Shown: positions 40,536-49,013, counted from the stretch's first letter. The stretch is 60,155 nucleotides of DNA from DATMNI01 sp035570275 (GCA_035570275.1 DATMNI010000167.1:1-60155), one strand, 5' to 3'. Numbers and translations: made by a program. The notes: a model not told the origin generated them from the letters alone.

Positions 40536-42509
40536 TCAGAATACGCTTTGGCCGATCATACCGCTACCCTTGGGTAGACCGAACTCGTTCAGAATGGTGA
40601 CGGGGATATCGGCCAGCCCGGGCGCGGCGGCGTTGATCTTGCGGTTGCTGAGCAGCACGCCGGGCACTTCATCGGATGCCATGCAGTGATCGCCAATCCA
40701 GGCCTGGGTGTTGTCCTCCAGCGTCACTTTAGGAACAGCCCCCAAGGCGGTCTGCCAGGAAGCGCGGTAGCCGCGGCGGAAGCCCACCAGAATATCGGGC
40801 GCGTATTTCAGGTTCTTGCCCTGATAGGCCGTCTCGGAGAAGTACACCTTGTCCACCACGTGGTCGCCAGAGACCGGATCCTTGAACGCCAGCAACTTCC
40901 TGGAAATGTCGTCCAGGATCGCCTGTTTGTCGAAGCCCGAGACGATGCCGCCGTTTTCGCGGCCCTCCAGGTTCAGGTAGATGGCATTCAGACCGAGCGC
41001 ATAGGCCTGCGTCTTGCCCCAATCGACGTGCACGAATGCTTCGTCGTCGCCCGTGCTGGCCGCGTTGTCGAGCGTGAGGAAGCCTGCGTCCATGAGGAAC
41101 TTATTGAGATGGACCCCCCGGTCGAAGCGGGCAAATCCGTGGTCGGAAATGATCATCAGCGTGGCGCCATTGCCCGCGGCGCGCATGGCTTCGCCGATGG
41201 CGGTGTCCACACCCTGGTAGATTTCCAGCAGCTCATCGTCATGTTTGGCCCAGAGCATGTGGGCGTTCTGGTCCACGCTGGAGAAATAGTAAAACAGAAG
41301 GCCGTCCCTGAAGCGCTCCAACTGGTAGTGGAACATGCGCAGGCTGTCGGCCAGAATCTTATGGCTCTGTTGCAGGAACTCGGCTCGGGACAGCAGGCCG
41401 GCGCGGTAGGCGGCGGTATCTTCGGCGATCCCCTGGGTGTAAAAGGGGCCCAGTTTCCGGCTAAGGGAGCGGCTGTAGGCGGCGGGCGTGGAGATCGGCA
41501 GGGCCGGGTTTTCCGGGTCGATATTCACCGGGCTCACGTAGACCCGCAGGTACGGATGCACCTGCTGCAGGTAAAGCCGAAAGATGCCGGCCGCGCCTTT
41601 AAAGGCGATCAGGTGAAAATCGGCGCGCAGCCAATCCGACCACTCGCCCTGCTTCAACACCAGTTGCTGGTCGCCCAGGTCGAACCGCGCCACCGGGTTC
41701 ACCGGGTCGGGATGCACCGTCAGGTCGACGGAGGTGGTGGCGCGATCTTTCCGTAAACTGTTGGCTGGGCCTTCGATGGGCAGCACCGCGCGCCCGTTCT
41801 GCACCTTGATGGCTACCAGCTTTCCCGCCGCTCCACCGTTTCTGGTTTCGGCGGGATCGTCGGTGAAGAAGAGGAAAGTTCCGTTCGTGCCCGTGAGGTC
41901 GGGAGTTCCCATGCCGGCCAGCGACTCGGTTTCGCACTCGGCCGGGGGAAAATTAGCGGGCATGCGGACGATGTTCGAGTCGATTCCGTGTTCCGCCAGG
42001 ATCTGCCAGAAGGCCCGGCCGGCGCGTGTTTGGCGTATGCCGCCGCCGGCCAGCGGGATCACGTAGGGACCAATGCTGAAAGTCGTGGTCGATTCCGTGA
42101 TTTCCGTCATCGACTGCATCGGCAGGCGGGTAGCCGGATTGCGGTGAACGAAATCGAAGATGCCGTGTCCGCCCGGATCCATGCCGGTGGTGACGGTGGA
42201 CCATGCCACCGGACTCTGCGGCGGAATGGTGGTGCCGAGCCGGCGGAAATCGCCGGATGTTCGCAGGCGGTTCAGGTTCGGCAGCGAAGACCAGTGGGCT
42301 TCGAGAAAGACCGGGTCCATGCCATCGATGCCGAGAACGATCAGGCGCTTGCCGGCGGCGTGGGTGGTGGGGTGCGAGCAAGCGGTGAGGAAAAGGAGAG
42401 AGAGGAGGGCGAGGAAGAGGGCGCGGGTTGGGAGAGGGGATTGACCCTTGGCGCGAGAGGCGGATTGCCAATCCGCCGCAGGTTGGCAACCTGCCCCACA
42501 AAGGCTCAA
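40536..42509 (-). CDS. alkaline-phosphatase-superfamily phosphodiesterase, lipoprotein; start supplied by a repeat
   Basis: This encodes 657 residues as read from TTG 42509. The catalytic domain begins KRLIVLGIDGMDPVFLEAHW, with the nucleophile region PPQSPVAWSTVTTGMDPGGH and metal sites in IISDHGFARFDRG and IGDHCM. It hydrolyses or transfers phospho-esters (type I phosphodiesterase/NPP-like). Before it is a lipobox-type signal (LFLALLSLLFLTAC). No ATG, GTG or TTG lies between that signal and TTG 42509, and the first residues (CGAGCQPAADWQSA) are repeat copy I. The TTGA overlap with the upstream gene's stop makes coupled initiation plausible. Paralogue of the next gene. Confidence 0.85.
   Translation of the reverse strand: MSLCGAGCQPAADWQSASRAKGQSPLPTRALFLALLSLLFLTACSHPTTHAAGKRLIVLGIDGMDPVFLEAHWSSLPNLNRLRTSGDFRRLGTTIPPQSPVAWSTVTTGMDPGGHGIFDFVHRNPATRLPMQSMTEITESTTTFSIGPYVIPLAGGGIRQTRAGRAFWQILAEHGIDSNIVRMPANFPPAECETESLAGMGTPDLTGTNGTFLFFTDDPAETRNGGAAGKLVAIKVQNGRAVLPIEGPANSLRKDRATTSVDLTVHPDPVNPVARFDLGDQQLVLKQGEWSDWLRADFHLIAFKGAAGIFRLYLQQVHPYLRVYVSPVNIDPENPALPISTPAAYSRSLSRKLGPFYTQGIAEDTAAYRAGLLSRAEFLQQSHKILADSLRMFHYQLERFRDGLLFYYFSSVDQNAHMLWAKHDDELLEIYQGVDTAIGEAMRAAGNGATLMIISDHGFARFDRGVHLNKFLMDAGFLTLDNAASTGDDEAFVHVDWGKTQAYALGLNAIYLNLEGRENGGIVSGFDKQAILDDISRKLLAFKDPVSGDHVVDKVYFSETAYQGKNLKYAPDILVGFRRGYRASWQTALGAVPKVTLEDNTQAWIGDHCMASDEVPGVLLSNRKINAAAPGLADIPVTILNEFGLPKGSGMIGQSVF
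42454..42503 (-). repeat. palindromic repeat family 1, copy I (inside a coding N terminus)
   Basis: Minus orientation. Hairpin 2 is GGCGGATT-GCC-AATCCGCC and hairpin 1 GCAGGTT-GGC-AACCTGC. It lies between the two alkaline-phosphatase paralogues and is read as protein in the second. Confidence 0.88.
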
Positions 42510-44593
42510 GCCGCCACCTCGTTTTCCAGGGGCTTGGGACGAGGGCTCAACAGAGACTTGCCTTCCATATAAGGCGGGGGTTTGATACCGAACAGGTCCA
42601 GCGCGGTGGGGGCCATGTCCTCAAGGCCGGGGTCTTCCGAGAAGATCTTGCGGTTGGAGAACAGCACGCCGGGCACCAGGTGCGGATCCACGCAGTGGTC
42701 GCCGCTCCAGGCCTTCTGGTTGTCCTCGAAAACATTGGCCGTCACTTTGCCCACGGCCGCATCCCAGGAGGCGCGGTAGCCATCGGCATAACCAACAATC
42801 AGGTCGGGTGCGGCATCCAGATACGGTCCCGTGTAGAGCGATTCCGAAGGCCAGGCCTTGCGGATGGCGAGCCGGTTCTTCTGCTCGTCGTGAAGGCCGC
42901 TCAGCTTGGCGGCGATCTCACGCTTCAGCGCGGCGGCCTCGGCCCCGGGCGTCACAATGCCTTGCGCTTCCCGCCCCTTCTGGTTGATGTAAATGCCCGC
43001 CAGGCCGAACGTATACGCCTTGGTGCGGCTCCAATCCACGTCCTTGAGATACTGGCGCTCGCCGGTGGCGCCTGCGTTCAAAAACAGGTAGCCGTTCTGC
43101 AACAGCCAGGCGTTCATGTCGGCGCCGCGCTCGAAGGAGGCGAAGCCGTGGTCGGAAAGCACGAACAGGACGGTTTCGTCATCCACATACTTCATGGCTT
43201 TCCCAACCAGTTCGTCGGCGCGGTCGTAAAGCTCCTCGATGACCCGGCTGTAGGGGCCGCCGCGGCCCATCTGTTTGTAGAACATGTGCTGCACGCGGTC
43301 GGTGGTGTCGAAGACGCAGGCCACCACGCCGCGGCGGGTGCGGTCCAGCGCGCTGAAGAACATGGCTTCGCGCTCGGCATAGGTGAGGTAGGCCTGCCGC
43401 AGGAAGGCTTCTTCGTCGATGGCGTGCTCGTTGAGCGCCCACGTGTCCTCTGCAAATCCCAGTGTGGAGTAGACGCCCAGCAACTTGGCCAGATAGGTGG
43501 CGTAGTAAGTGGGATGGGAGATGGGCAGGGCCGGATCTTCGGGATCGATATTGATCGGGGTGCTGTAGAGCGAAAGCTCCGGCTCGCTCTCGGTGAGCAG
43601 GAAGCGGGCCACGCCGCTGACTTTGATTCCCAGGGAAGCGCTGAAGGTCAGCGTGATCCACGGCGTGTATTCGCCCTGCACCAGTTCGTGGCGCTCGCCG
43701 CCGATGGTGAGGATGGCCGTCCTCTTCCCCTTGGGCTTCAAGCTGAAAGGGATGTTCATGGCCTCGCCGCCCTCCACCATGGAGTTGCGCGGCCCTTCGA
43801 TATGGCCTTCGTACGCGCCGCCGTCTCTTGAATCGCCGCTCTTCAACACCAGCGGGAATCGGTTGCCGCTCTCCATGTAGCCGCTCTCGTTGCGGGTGGT
43901 GAAGAGCGCGAAGGTGCCCTGGGTGCCCAGCAGGTCCGGCGTACACATGGCGGAAAGCATGCGGCCATTGAATTTTTCGGGCGGGAAGGTGATGGGCACG
44001 CGCAGCACGGTGGACGTGATGTGGTGCTCCCCCAGGATGTTCCAGAAGGTTCGGCTTTTGCGCCGCATTTCCACGTAAGGGCGGCGCAGCGGAATCCGGT
44101 ACTTGCCGATGCGCAGAATCTTGCTGGGGTCGCTCACGCGCGTGGAAGAAAGCTCCGGCATGTAGTTATTCAGGCTGCGGTTGAGAAAGTCGAACATGCT
44201 GTGCCGGGCCGGATTCACACCGGTGGCGAAGGTGGACCAGGCCACGGGAGACAGCGCCGGGAACGTGGTGCGCAGGCGGTTGAAGCCGCCCTGCTCGCGC
44301 AGGCGGGCCAGGTTCGGCAGCTTGCCGGCGGCCATGAATTTCTCGACCAGGCCGGGGTCCAGGCCATCCAGACCCAGGAAAATCAGCTTCTGGATGCGCG
44401 CGTTCTTGTAGCCCTGACGCCCGGTGGCTGCCCTCCAGGCCATTCGAAACGGCCAGAGCAGCACGGAGATCACGCCCAGCAGAATGCCGCCCAGCAGAGT
44501 GAGAAACGAGCCCAGGAATGCGAATCCCGCGCCGGGGCCGATGTAGGCCAGGTGCGGCGTCATGTGCAAACTCGGCGAAATGTTAAGAATCAC
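42506..44593 (-). CDS. membrane-anchored alkaline-phosphatase-superfamily phosphodiesterase
   Basis: A 695-residue protein. A Gly-rich membrane segment (LAYIGPGAGFAFLGSFLTLL then GGILLGVISVLLWPF) anchors a large catalytic domain: LIFLGLDGLDPGLVEKFMAA, the nucleophile region PALSPVAWSTFATGVNPARH, and the metal motif FVLSDHGFASFERGADMNAW. It shares collinear blocks with the next gene, for example NIDPEDPALPISHP. GTG 44593 overlaps the upstream stop (GTGA); ATG 44563 (MTPHLAYIGPG) is the alternative. Function is probably phospho-ester cleavage of a surface glycan, lipid or nucleotide (inference). Confidence 0.85.
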   Translation of the reverse strand: MILNISPSLHMTPHLAYIGPGAGFAFLGSFLTLLGGILLGVISVLLWPFRMAWRAATGRQGYKNARIQKLIFLGLDGLDPGLVEKFMAAGKLPNLARLREQGGFNRLRTTFPALSPVAWSTFATGVNPARHSMFDFLNRSLNNYMPELSSTRVSDPSKILRIGKYRIPLRRPYVEMRRKSRTFWNILGEHHITSTVLRVPITFPPEKFNGRMLSAMCTPDLLGTQGTFALFTTRNESGYMESGNRFPLVLKSGDSRDGGAYEGHIEGPRNSMVEGGEAMNIPFSLKPKGKRTAILTIGGERHELVQGEYTPWITLTFSASLGIKVSGVARFLLTESEPELSLYSTPINIDPEDPALPISHPTYYATYLAKLLGVYSTLGFAEDTWALNEHAIDEEAFLRQAYLTYAEREAMFFSALDRTRRGVVACVFDTTDRVQHMFYKQMGRGGPYSRVIEELYDRADELVGKAMKYVDDETVLFVLSDHGFASFERGADMNAWLLQNGYLFLNAGATGERQYLKDVDWSRTKAYTFGLAGIYINQKGREAQGIVTPGAEAAALKREIAAKLSGLHDEQKNRLAIRKAWPSESLYTGPYLDAAPDLIVGYADGYRASWDAAVGKVTANVFEDNQKAWSGDHCVDPHLVPGVLFSNRKIFSEDPGLEDMAPTALDLFGIKPPPYMEGKSLLSPRPKPLENEVAA

Positions 44594-45471
44594 CGGAGCT
44601 TTCCCTCGACGAACGGCACTTCGAAGACCTTGTTGTGATTGATGGGGCCATGGCCGAAATACCCGCCTTCGCCAAAAAGTTCCCCATGGTCGGCCGTTAC
44701 GGTAACGTAGGTGTTCTTGGGAACCAGGTCGAACAGTTCTTCCACCACGCCATCCAGGTATTTGACGGCTTTGATCTGGCGTTCGCGGAGCAACTTGAGC
44801 TTGGCGTCGTTGAAAAACTTGTCCTTGGTGTGGACCAGCTTGCCGCCCACGAGTTCGTCGTCCAAGTGCTTAAACACACCGTGGATGCCGCTGATTCGCG
44901 GCCATTCCTCGGGCGGCTCATCGGGCAGGGCGTAAGGGTAGTGGGTTTCGCCGACGTTCAGCAGGTAGAACGAAGGCGCGTCTTCGGGAAACCGCATCTG
45001 CTGGACCATGGCGCGCATATCGTTGTGGTGGTCCATCAACTGGTAGGTATCGAAACCGGTGTTGAGGATGGTGCGGGGGTTGAGCACGGGCAGCGAAACC
45101 ATGGCGTGGGTGCGGTAGCCCAGCGAGTCCTTCAGGAAGGTCGGAAAGTATAGCTTGGGGATGAGCGACTTGAAACTGATGCCCTCGATTTCCAGGCGGG
45201 TGGAGTACTTCAGAAAGTCCTGCTTGTAGTATTCCGAGGCGAAAACGTGCTTGGGGCTGTTGTGCGGCAGCAGGCCGGAGAACAGGTTATAGTGCGAGGG
45301 CGCGGTCCAGGACGCGTAGGACCAGCGGCGTTCCACTTCGCCCAGCTTGGAAATGACTTTGGGCTTCGCCTTGAGGAATGTATCGTGGCGGCAGCTATCG
45401 AAGATGATGATGATGTAATTGTTGCCGGGCTTCCGGTCGACCGCGGGTGTCCGCCGAGCCGATTGCTTCAT
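44590..45471 (-). CDS. sulfatase/phosphotransferase-like protein with threonine nucleophile
   Basis: A 293-residue alkaline-phosphatase-superfamily enzyme. It has NYIIIIFDSCRHDTFLKA (metal Asp), the nucleophile region SWTAPSHYNLFSGLLPHN and the late metal motif VTADHGELFGEGGYFGHG. In sulfatases the nucleophile is a Cys converted to formylglycine in CxPSR; here a Thr (TAPSH) stands there, as in LtaS/EptA-type phospho-transferases. No signal peptide is evident. It is first of the operon: ATG 45471 with GGGGG upstream, and its end overlaps the next gene. The dyad-like CAATTG near 45510 may belong to the promoter. Confidence 0.82.
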   Translation of the reverse strand: MKQSARRTPAVDRKPGNNYIIIIFDSCRHDTFLKAKPKVISKLGEVERRWSYASWTAPSHYNLFSGLLPHNSPKHVFASEYYKQDFLKYSTRLEIEGISFKSLIPKLYFPTFLKDSLGYRTHAMVSLPVLNPRTILNTGFDTYQLMDHHNDMRAMVQQMRFPEDAPSFYLLNVGETHYPYALPDEPPEEWPRISGIHGVFKHLDDELVGGKLVHTKDKFFNDAKLKLLRERQIKAVKYLDGVVEELFDLVPKNTYVTVTADHGELFGEGGYFGHGPINHNKVFEVPFVEGKLR

Positions 45472-45594
45472 GTATCCCCCTGTGCCCCGAGCGAGTGAGG
45501 CACTTTAAACAATTGTACACTTCAGGCGCACAGTGGGGCGGGCCATCGTTTTTCGTGGCCTGCCTGCGCCACGTTTTCGGCTAGAATTGGCGCA

Positions 45595-45690
45595 ATGGGG
45601 CATGATCCGGTTGTCTTTATCTCGTCTACCTCGGACGACTTGAAAGAGCACCGCGGGCAGGCGGAACGGGCTGCCCGGGCGGCCCGCGGC
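45595..45690 (+). pseudogene. DUF4062 N-terminal relic
   Basis: ATG 45595 reads MGHDPVVFISSTSDDLKEHR, the characteristic start of DUF4062 proteins (often the first domain of STAND/NACHT-type signalling proteins). It breaks off after about 30 residues into sequence that is the inverse strand of another gene start. Confidence 0.6.
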
Positions 45691-45749
45691 CGCAGCAGGG
45701 CGGCGCCACCAATCGCGCAGAGGGCTTGCCTTCGGGGGAGGTTCGGCAT
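45665..45749 (-). pseudogene. Tat-signal N-terminal relic
   Basis: ATG 45749 (minus) reads MPNLPRRQALCAIGGAALL, a clear twin-arginine signal start. After some 28 residues it runs into the DUF4062 relic on the other strand. Only the first exported segment of some lost protein remains. Confidence 0.55.
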
Positions 45750-45778
45750 ATCAAGCCAATCGTAGCAGCCGCAGGGAT

Positions 45779-45921
45779 GTGAGGCAGGTTGAGAACCTGC
45801 GGCGGATTGGCAATCCGCCTGTCGGACGCTGCGGGCAAGGCCGAAAACGCGAACTCGCTCGCTGCCGCATCGCGCAGGCGGATTAACAATCCGCCGCAGA
45901 TTGACAATCTGCCCCACATGG
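45779..45921. repeat. palindromic repeat family 1, head-to-head pair J
   Basis: A plus-orientation copy at about 45779-45823 (GCAGGTT-GAG-AACCTGC; GGCGGATT-GGC-AATCCGCC) faces a full minus copy at about 45862-45919 (GGCGGATT-AAC-AATCCGCC; GCAGATT-GAC-AATCTGC). Together they can form one long cruciform, like a BIME pair. Confidence 0.9.
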
Positions 45922-45981
45922 GTTTGTGCCGTGCCTGAGAATCAGGTAAGCGGCTCCGATGGCTTATAATCGATATTCCGT

Positions 45982-47232
45982 ATGTTGATCCTGGAAAAAT
46001 TCACCCTCGGGGTGGGCGACCGTTTCGCCCACCAGGCGGCGGCCCAGTTGCGCGCCTGCATGATGGCCGCGGACCTCGGCGTTACCGTAATTCCAGTCTG
46101 GAACAAGTCGAACCGCGAGCACGGCATCGTCAGCTCCGAACCGCCCAGCGTGCGCGCCGCGGCCGATGCCGCCGTACGCCGGCTGGGATGGGGCCTCCCC
46201 TACCACGTGGATGCCGATCACATCAACTTGAGCACGGTGGACCGCTTCATCAGCTCCAGCGATTTCTATACGCTGGACGTGGCCGCGGCCATCGGCCAGC
46301 CTGCCGCTCTGGCCGATGTGGAGACGTTCTTGAGCCAGCACGAGGAGTTGATCGGCACGGTCCGCATTCAGGGAATCGACGAACCGTTTGCTACCACTCG
46401 CGATTCCATCCGCGCGGTGGCCGCCAAATACCTGTTGGCCGTTCAGCAGGCCGGCGCCATCTACCGCCACATCGTGAACCGGCGCGGTGCAAGCACCTTC
46501 GTAACCGAGGTCTCGATGGACGAAACCGACGCGCCGCAGACGCCTCCGGAATTGCTGGTTATTCTGGCGGCGATTGCCGATAACGGCATTCCCATCCAGA
46601 CCATCGCGCCGAAATTCACCGGCCGGTTCAACAAGGGCGTGGATTACGTGGGCGACGTGGCCCAGTTTGAAAAGGAGTTTGGCGACGACCTGGCCGTAAT
46701 CGCGTTTGCCGCCAGTCAATACGGGTTGCCCCGCGTCCCCAAGCTCAGCGTCCATTCCGGCAGCGACAAGTTTTCCATCTACCCGTCCATTCGCCGGGCG
46801 CTGCAGAAATCCGGCGCCGGAGTACACCTCAAGACCGCGGGCACCACCTGGCTGGAGGAACTGATCGGCATGGCGGAGTCAGGCGGCGTGGGGCTGGCGC
46901 TCGCCAAGGAGGTTTACGCCAATGCCTTCGCCGACCGCGAGGCTCTTTGCGGGCCGTATGCAGCGGTCATCGATATCCGGCCGGAGAAGTTGCCGGCGCC
47001 CGAAGATGTCGAAGGCTGGACGGCCGGCCAATACACCTCGGCATTGCGGCACGACCCGGCCAACCCGGGATTCAATCCGGATCTGCGCCAGTTGTTGCAC
47101 GTCGGGTTCAAAGTGGCGGCCAAGATGGGCACGCGTTATCTGGAAATGCTCGACCGGTGCGAGGCTTCGATTTCGCGCAATGTGACCGAGAATCTTTTTG
47201 ACCGGCACATCCGGCCGTTGTTCCTGGAGTAG
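45982..47232 (+). CDS. uxaE: tagaturonate epimerase family protein (UxaE)
   Basis: A 416-residue enzyme. UxaE interconverts D-tagaturonate and D-fructuronate in the galacturonate (pectin) pathway. Recognisable family stretches: FTLGVGDRFAHQAAAQLRA, VIPVWNKSNREHGIVSSEP, the metal/substrate motif HVDADHINLSTVDRF, SDFYTLDVAAAIG, APKFTGRFNKGVDYVGD, SVHSGSDKFSIYP and HLKTAGTTWLEE. It is cytoplasmic with no signal peptide. A pectinesterase relic lies just downstream, which fits pectin use. ATG 45982 matches the family N terminus. Confidence 0.85.
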   Translation: MLILEKFTLGVGDRFAHQAAAQLRACMMAADLGVTVIPVWNKSNREHGIVSSEPPSVRAAADAAVRRLGWGLPYHVDADHINLSTVDRFISSSDFYTLDVAAAIGQPAALADVETFLSQHEELIGTVRIQGIDEPFATTRDSIRAVAAKYLLAVQQAGAIYRHIVNRRGASTFVTEVSMDETDAPQTPPELLVILAAIADNGIPIQTIAPKFTGRFNKGVDYVGDVAQFEKEFGDDLAVIAFAASQYGLPRVPKLSVHSGSDKFSIYPSIRRALQKSGAGVHLKTAGTTWLEELIGMAESGGVGLALAKEVYANAFADREALCGPYAAVIDIRPEKLPAPEDVEGWTAGQYTSALRHDPANPGFNPDLRQLLHVGFKVAAKMGTRYLEMLDRCEASISRNVTENLFDRHIRPLFLE

Positions 47233-47261
47233 CACGGGCCTCCTGGCCTGTGTGGTTTTCC

Positions 47262-47410
47262 CCCGTGCTGCTGCGGAGCGGCATCCGAAGCAGGTGACGG
47301 TGGCGGCCGGCCGGGCGACTATCAGACGATCCAGGCGGCTATCGACGCGGCCCCGCTAGATGGCAGCGTGATTCGCATCCAACCGGGGACGTATCGCGAG
47401 GAAAGAACGG
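47262..47410 (+). pseudogene. pectinesterase N-terminal relic
   Basis: Frame 1 reads KQVTVAA and, after a frame change in the GGCCGGCCGG stretch (about 47305-47314), continues GDYQTIQAAIDAAPLDGSVI then RIQPGTYREE. This is the canonical start of pectinesterases (VTVAxDGSGDYxTIQAAID). The remaining roughly 250 residues are absent. It lies directly after uxaE. Confidence 0.65.
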
Positions 47411-47462
47411 TGGCAAATGGCTGCCTTTCTGAGAGACGCACGGAATGCCGGCTCACACCGGG

Positions 47463-47756
47463 TCACGCGGCCGGCGGGACATACCGCTTGACGGCAATGC
47501 TGCGCGCTTGCCGCCGCGTTTTCGCCACGTCGTAGGCGAGTTGCATCCGCAGCAGGTGATCCATGTCCGGTCCAAACGCCTTTTCGATACGCAGGGCCAT
47601 TTCTGCTGTCAAAGCGGCCTTGCCGCGGAGAAGGTCGGACAGGGTCGCGCGCCGCACCTTCAAAACCTCCGCCGCTTTCGAGACGCTGAGACCAAGCACT
47701 TCAATAACCTCGGTCCTGATGAGATCGCCCGGATGGGGAGGGTTTTTCATGGGCAT
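47463..47756 (-). CDS. higA: HigA-type antitoxin (XRE family)
   Basis: A 97-residue helix-turn-helix antitoxin. It begins PPHPGDLIRTEVIEVLGLSV, then SKAAEVLKVRRATLSDLLRG and KAALTAEMALRIEKAFGPDM, the typical HigA/VapI layout. It binds HigB and represses the operon. It is the second gene, 11 bases after higB, as in host-inhibition-of-growth loci. Confidence 0.92.
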   Translation of the reverse strand: MPMKNPPHPGDLIRTEVIEVLGLSVSKAAEVLKVRRATLSDLLRGKAALTAEMALRIEKAFGPDMDHLLRMQLAYDVAKTRRQARSIAVKRYVPPAA

Positions 47757-47767
47757 CGTGCGCCTCC

Positions 47768-48058
47768 TTAATGATAGTCAACCAAGTCGATGTCGCTGGC
47801 GGTATTCGTCTCTTCGTGGTACCGAAAAATCAAGCGCCAGTTCCCGGTAACGGTCAAACTCCAAGAATCTTTCAAAGGGCCTTTCAACCGATGCAACTTC
47901 CACCCTGGAAACCGCCTCACCTGATCGAGGCCGTTGGCCGTCTCCAACGCGAACAGAAGCTTTCGTAGCTTGTCAGCCATGGCGGCCGGTACCCCTTTGG
48001 CGTTGTCACCAGTATGGATCTGCTTCAGCCCTTTATACCGGAAGCCGGTCAGTCGCAT
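47768..48058 (-). CDS. higB: HigB-type toxin (RelE superfamily ribonuclease)
   Basis: A 96-residue ribosome-dependent mRNase. ATG 48058 was chosen over the longer frame at 48091 because GAAGG lies upstream and the protein then starts MRLTGFRYKGLKQIHTGD, as HigB does. Other motifs: LRKLLFALETANGLDQV, WKLHRLKGPLKDSWSLTV and the late catalytic-face NWRLIFRYHE, DIDLVDYH. Intact in the given sequence, unlike the BrnT pair. Confidence 0.9.
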   Translation of the reverse strand: MRLTGFRYKGLKQIHTGDNAKGVPAAMADKLRKLLFALETANGLDQVRRFPGWKLHRLKGPLKDSWSLTVTGNWRLIFRYHEETNTASDIDLVDYH

Positions 48059-48081
48059 CGCGCCGCCTTCTCTTTGAGTAT

Positions 48082-48098
48082 GTACGGTCATACCGTAC
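48082..48098 (-). promoter_or_regulatory. higBA operator
   Basis: GTACGGT-CAT-ACCGTAC, a perfect 7-3-7 palindrome 24 bases upstream of the higB start. Probably the HigA autoregulation site. Confidence 0.6.
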
Positions 48099-48248
48099 GA
48101 GTCAAGCCCGCCAGTTCCAGTGGTCTCGGACTCTGGAAATCCATTTTCCGGAAACGCCGTTTCACGACAGCTATCGGGCTCTTCGATACGCTGATGAGTT
48201 TTTGTCCACGTTTCTTATCAGGCAGACGTCATTTCCTGGGAGCTTCGC

Positions 48249-49013
48249 ATGAAACGCACTCTACTCACTGATTTACCTATCCAAATCGTGCTTTTTGCCT
48301 TGGTGGCAACGGTCCCTGCTCGCGCCCAAAAGAGTGACAACTCGCCGTCGCCGCTTCGACGCTTGGAGGTTGTCTCCATAAAACCTAGCAATCCGGGTGC
48401 TGTACTACAGGATATGCGAATCAGCTTCTCGCCTGGCCGGATGGAGGCTGTCAACATCACATTGGTTGAGTTGCTATCGTCATTCTCCGGGTTTTCAGGC
48501 AAGGTACAAGGGGGACCTAAATGGGTGGAGTCGGATCGTTACGACATTATCGCCAAGGCCGATGGCGAAATTGCACCCGTCGAACGCAACCCGATGGTAC
48601 TGGCACTGCTTGAGGGCCGTTTTAAGTTGGCCATCCATCATGAGTCAAAGGACGAGAGCGGTATAGCGCTCGTCAAGGGTGGACGGACACCTGACATGGA
48701 GGCGGCACCTGAGCGTGAGCAGACGGCAATACAAATGAACGAGCTCCGCCAAGTCATTTTTAAGCACGTTACCATGCCTGGTCTTGCCGGCTACCTTCGA
48801 GCGATGTGGAGCACTCCGGTGGTCGACCATACGGGTATTCATGGCGCGTACGATTTCTCTCTCGACCCTGGCAAATTTGCAGTGGACCCGCACGATAGTT
48901 TCTCAGATTGCCTCCGCCCTGCAGTCGAGGAGTTGGGCCTCAAGTTTGAAACGGTGAGGGTAACGCGGGATATCACGGTTATTGATCACGTCGAGCGGCC
49001 GTCGGAGAATTAA
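48249..49013 (+). CDS. TIGR03435-family acidobacterial secreted protein
   Basis: A 254-residue protein. The signal peptide is about residues 1-26 (QIVLFALVATVPARA). The mature start LRRLEVVSIKPSNPG is the family hallmark (FEVASIKP). Further typical blocks: GRMEAVNITLVELLSSFSGF, GGPKWVESDRYDIIAKADG, LALLEGRFKLAIHHESKDES and VVDHTGIHGAYDFSLD. The family is massively expanded in Solibacter-type acidobacteria and of unknown function, possibly a surface or TonB-linked role. It is divergent from higBA. Confidence 0.9.
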   Translation: MKRTLLTDLPIQIVLFALVATVPARAQKSDNSPSPLRRLEVVSIKPSNPGAVLQDMRISFSPGRMEAVNITLVELLSSFSGFSGKVQGGPKWVESDRYDIIAKADGEIAPVERNPMVLALLEGRFKLAIHHESKDESGIALVKGGRTPDMEAAPEREQTAIQMNELRQVIFKHVTMPGLAGYLRAMWSTPVVDHTGIHGAYDFSLDPGKFAVDPHDSFSDCLRPAVEELGLKFETVRVTRDITVIDHVERPSEN

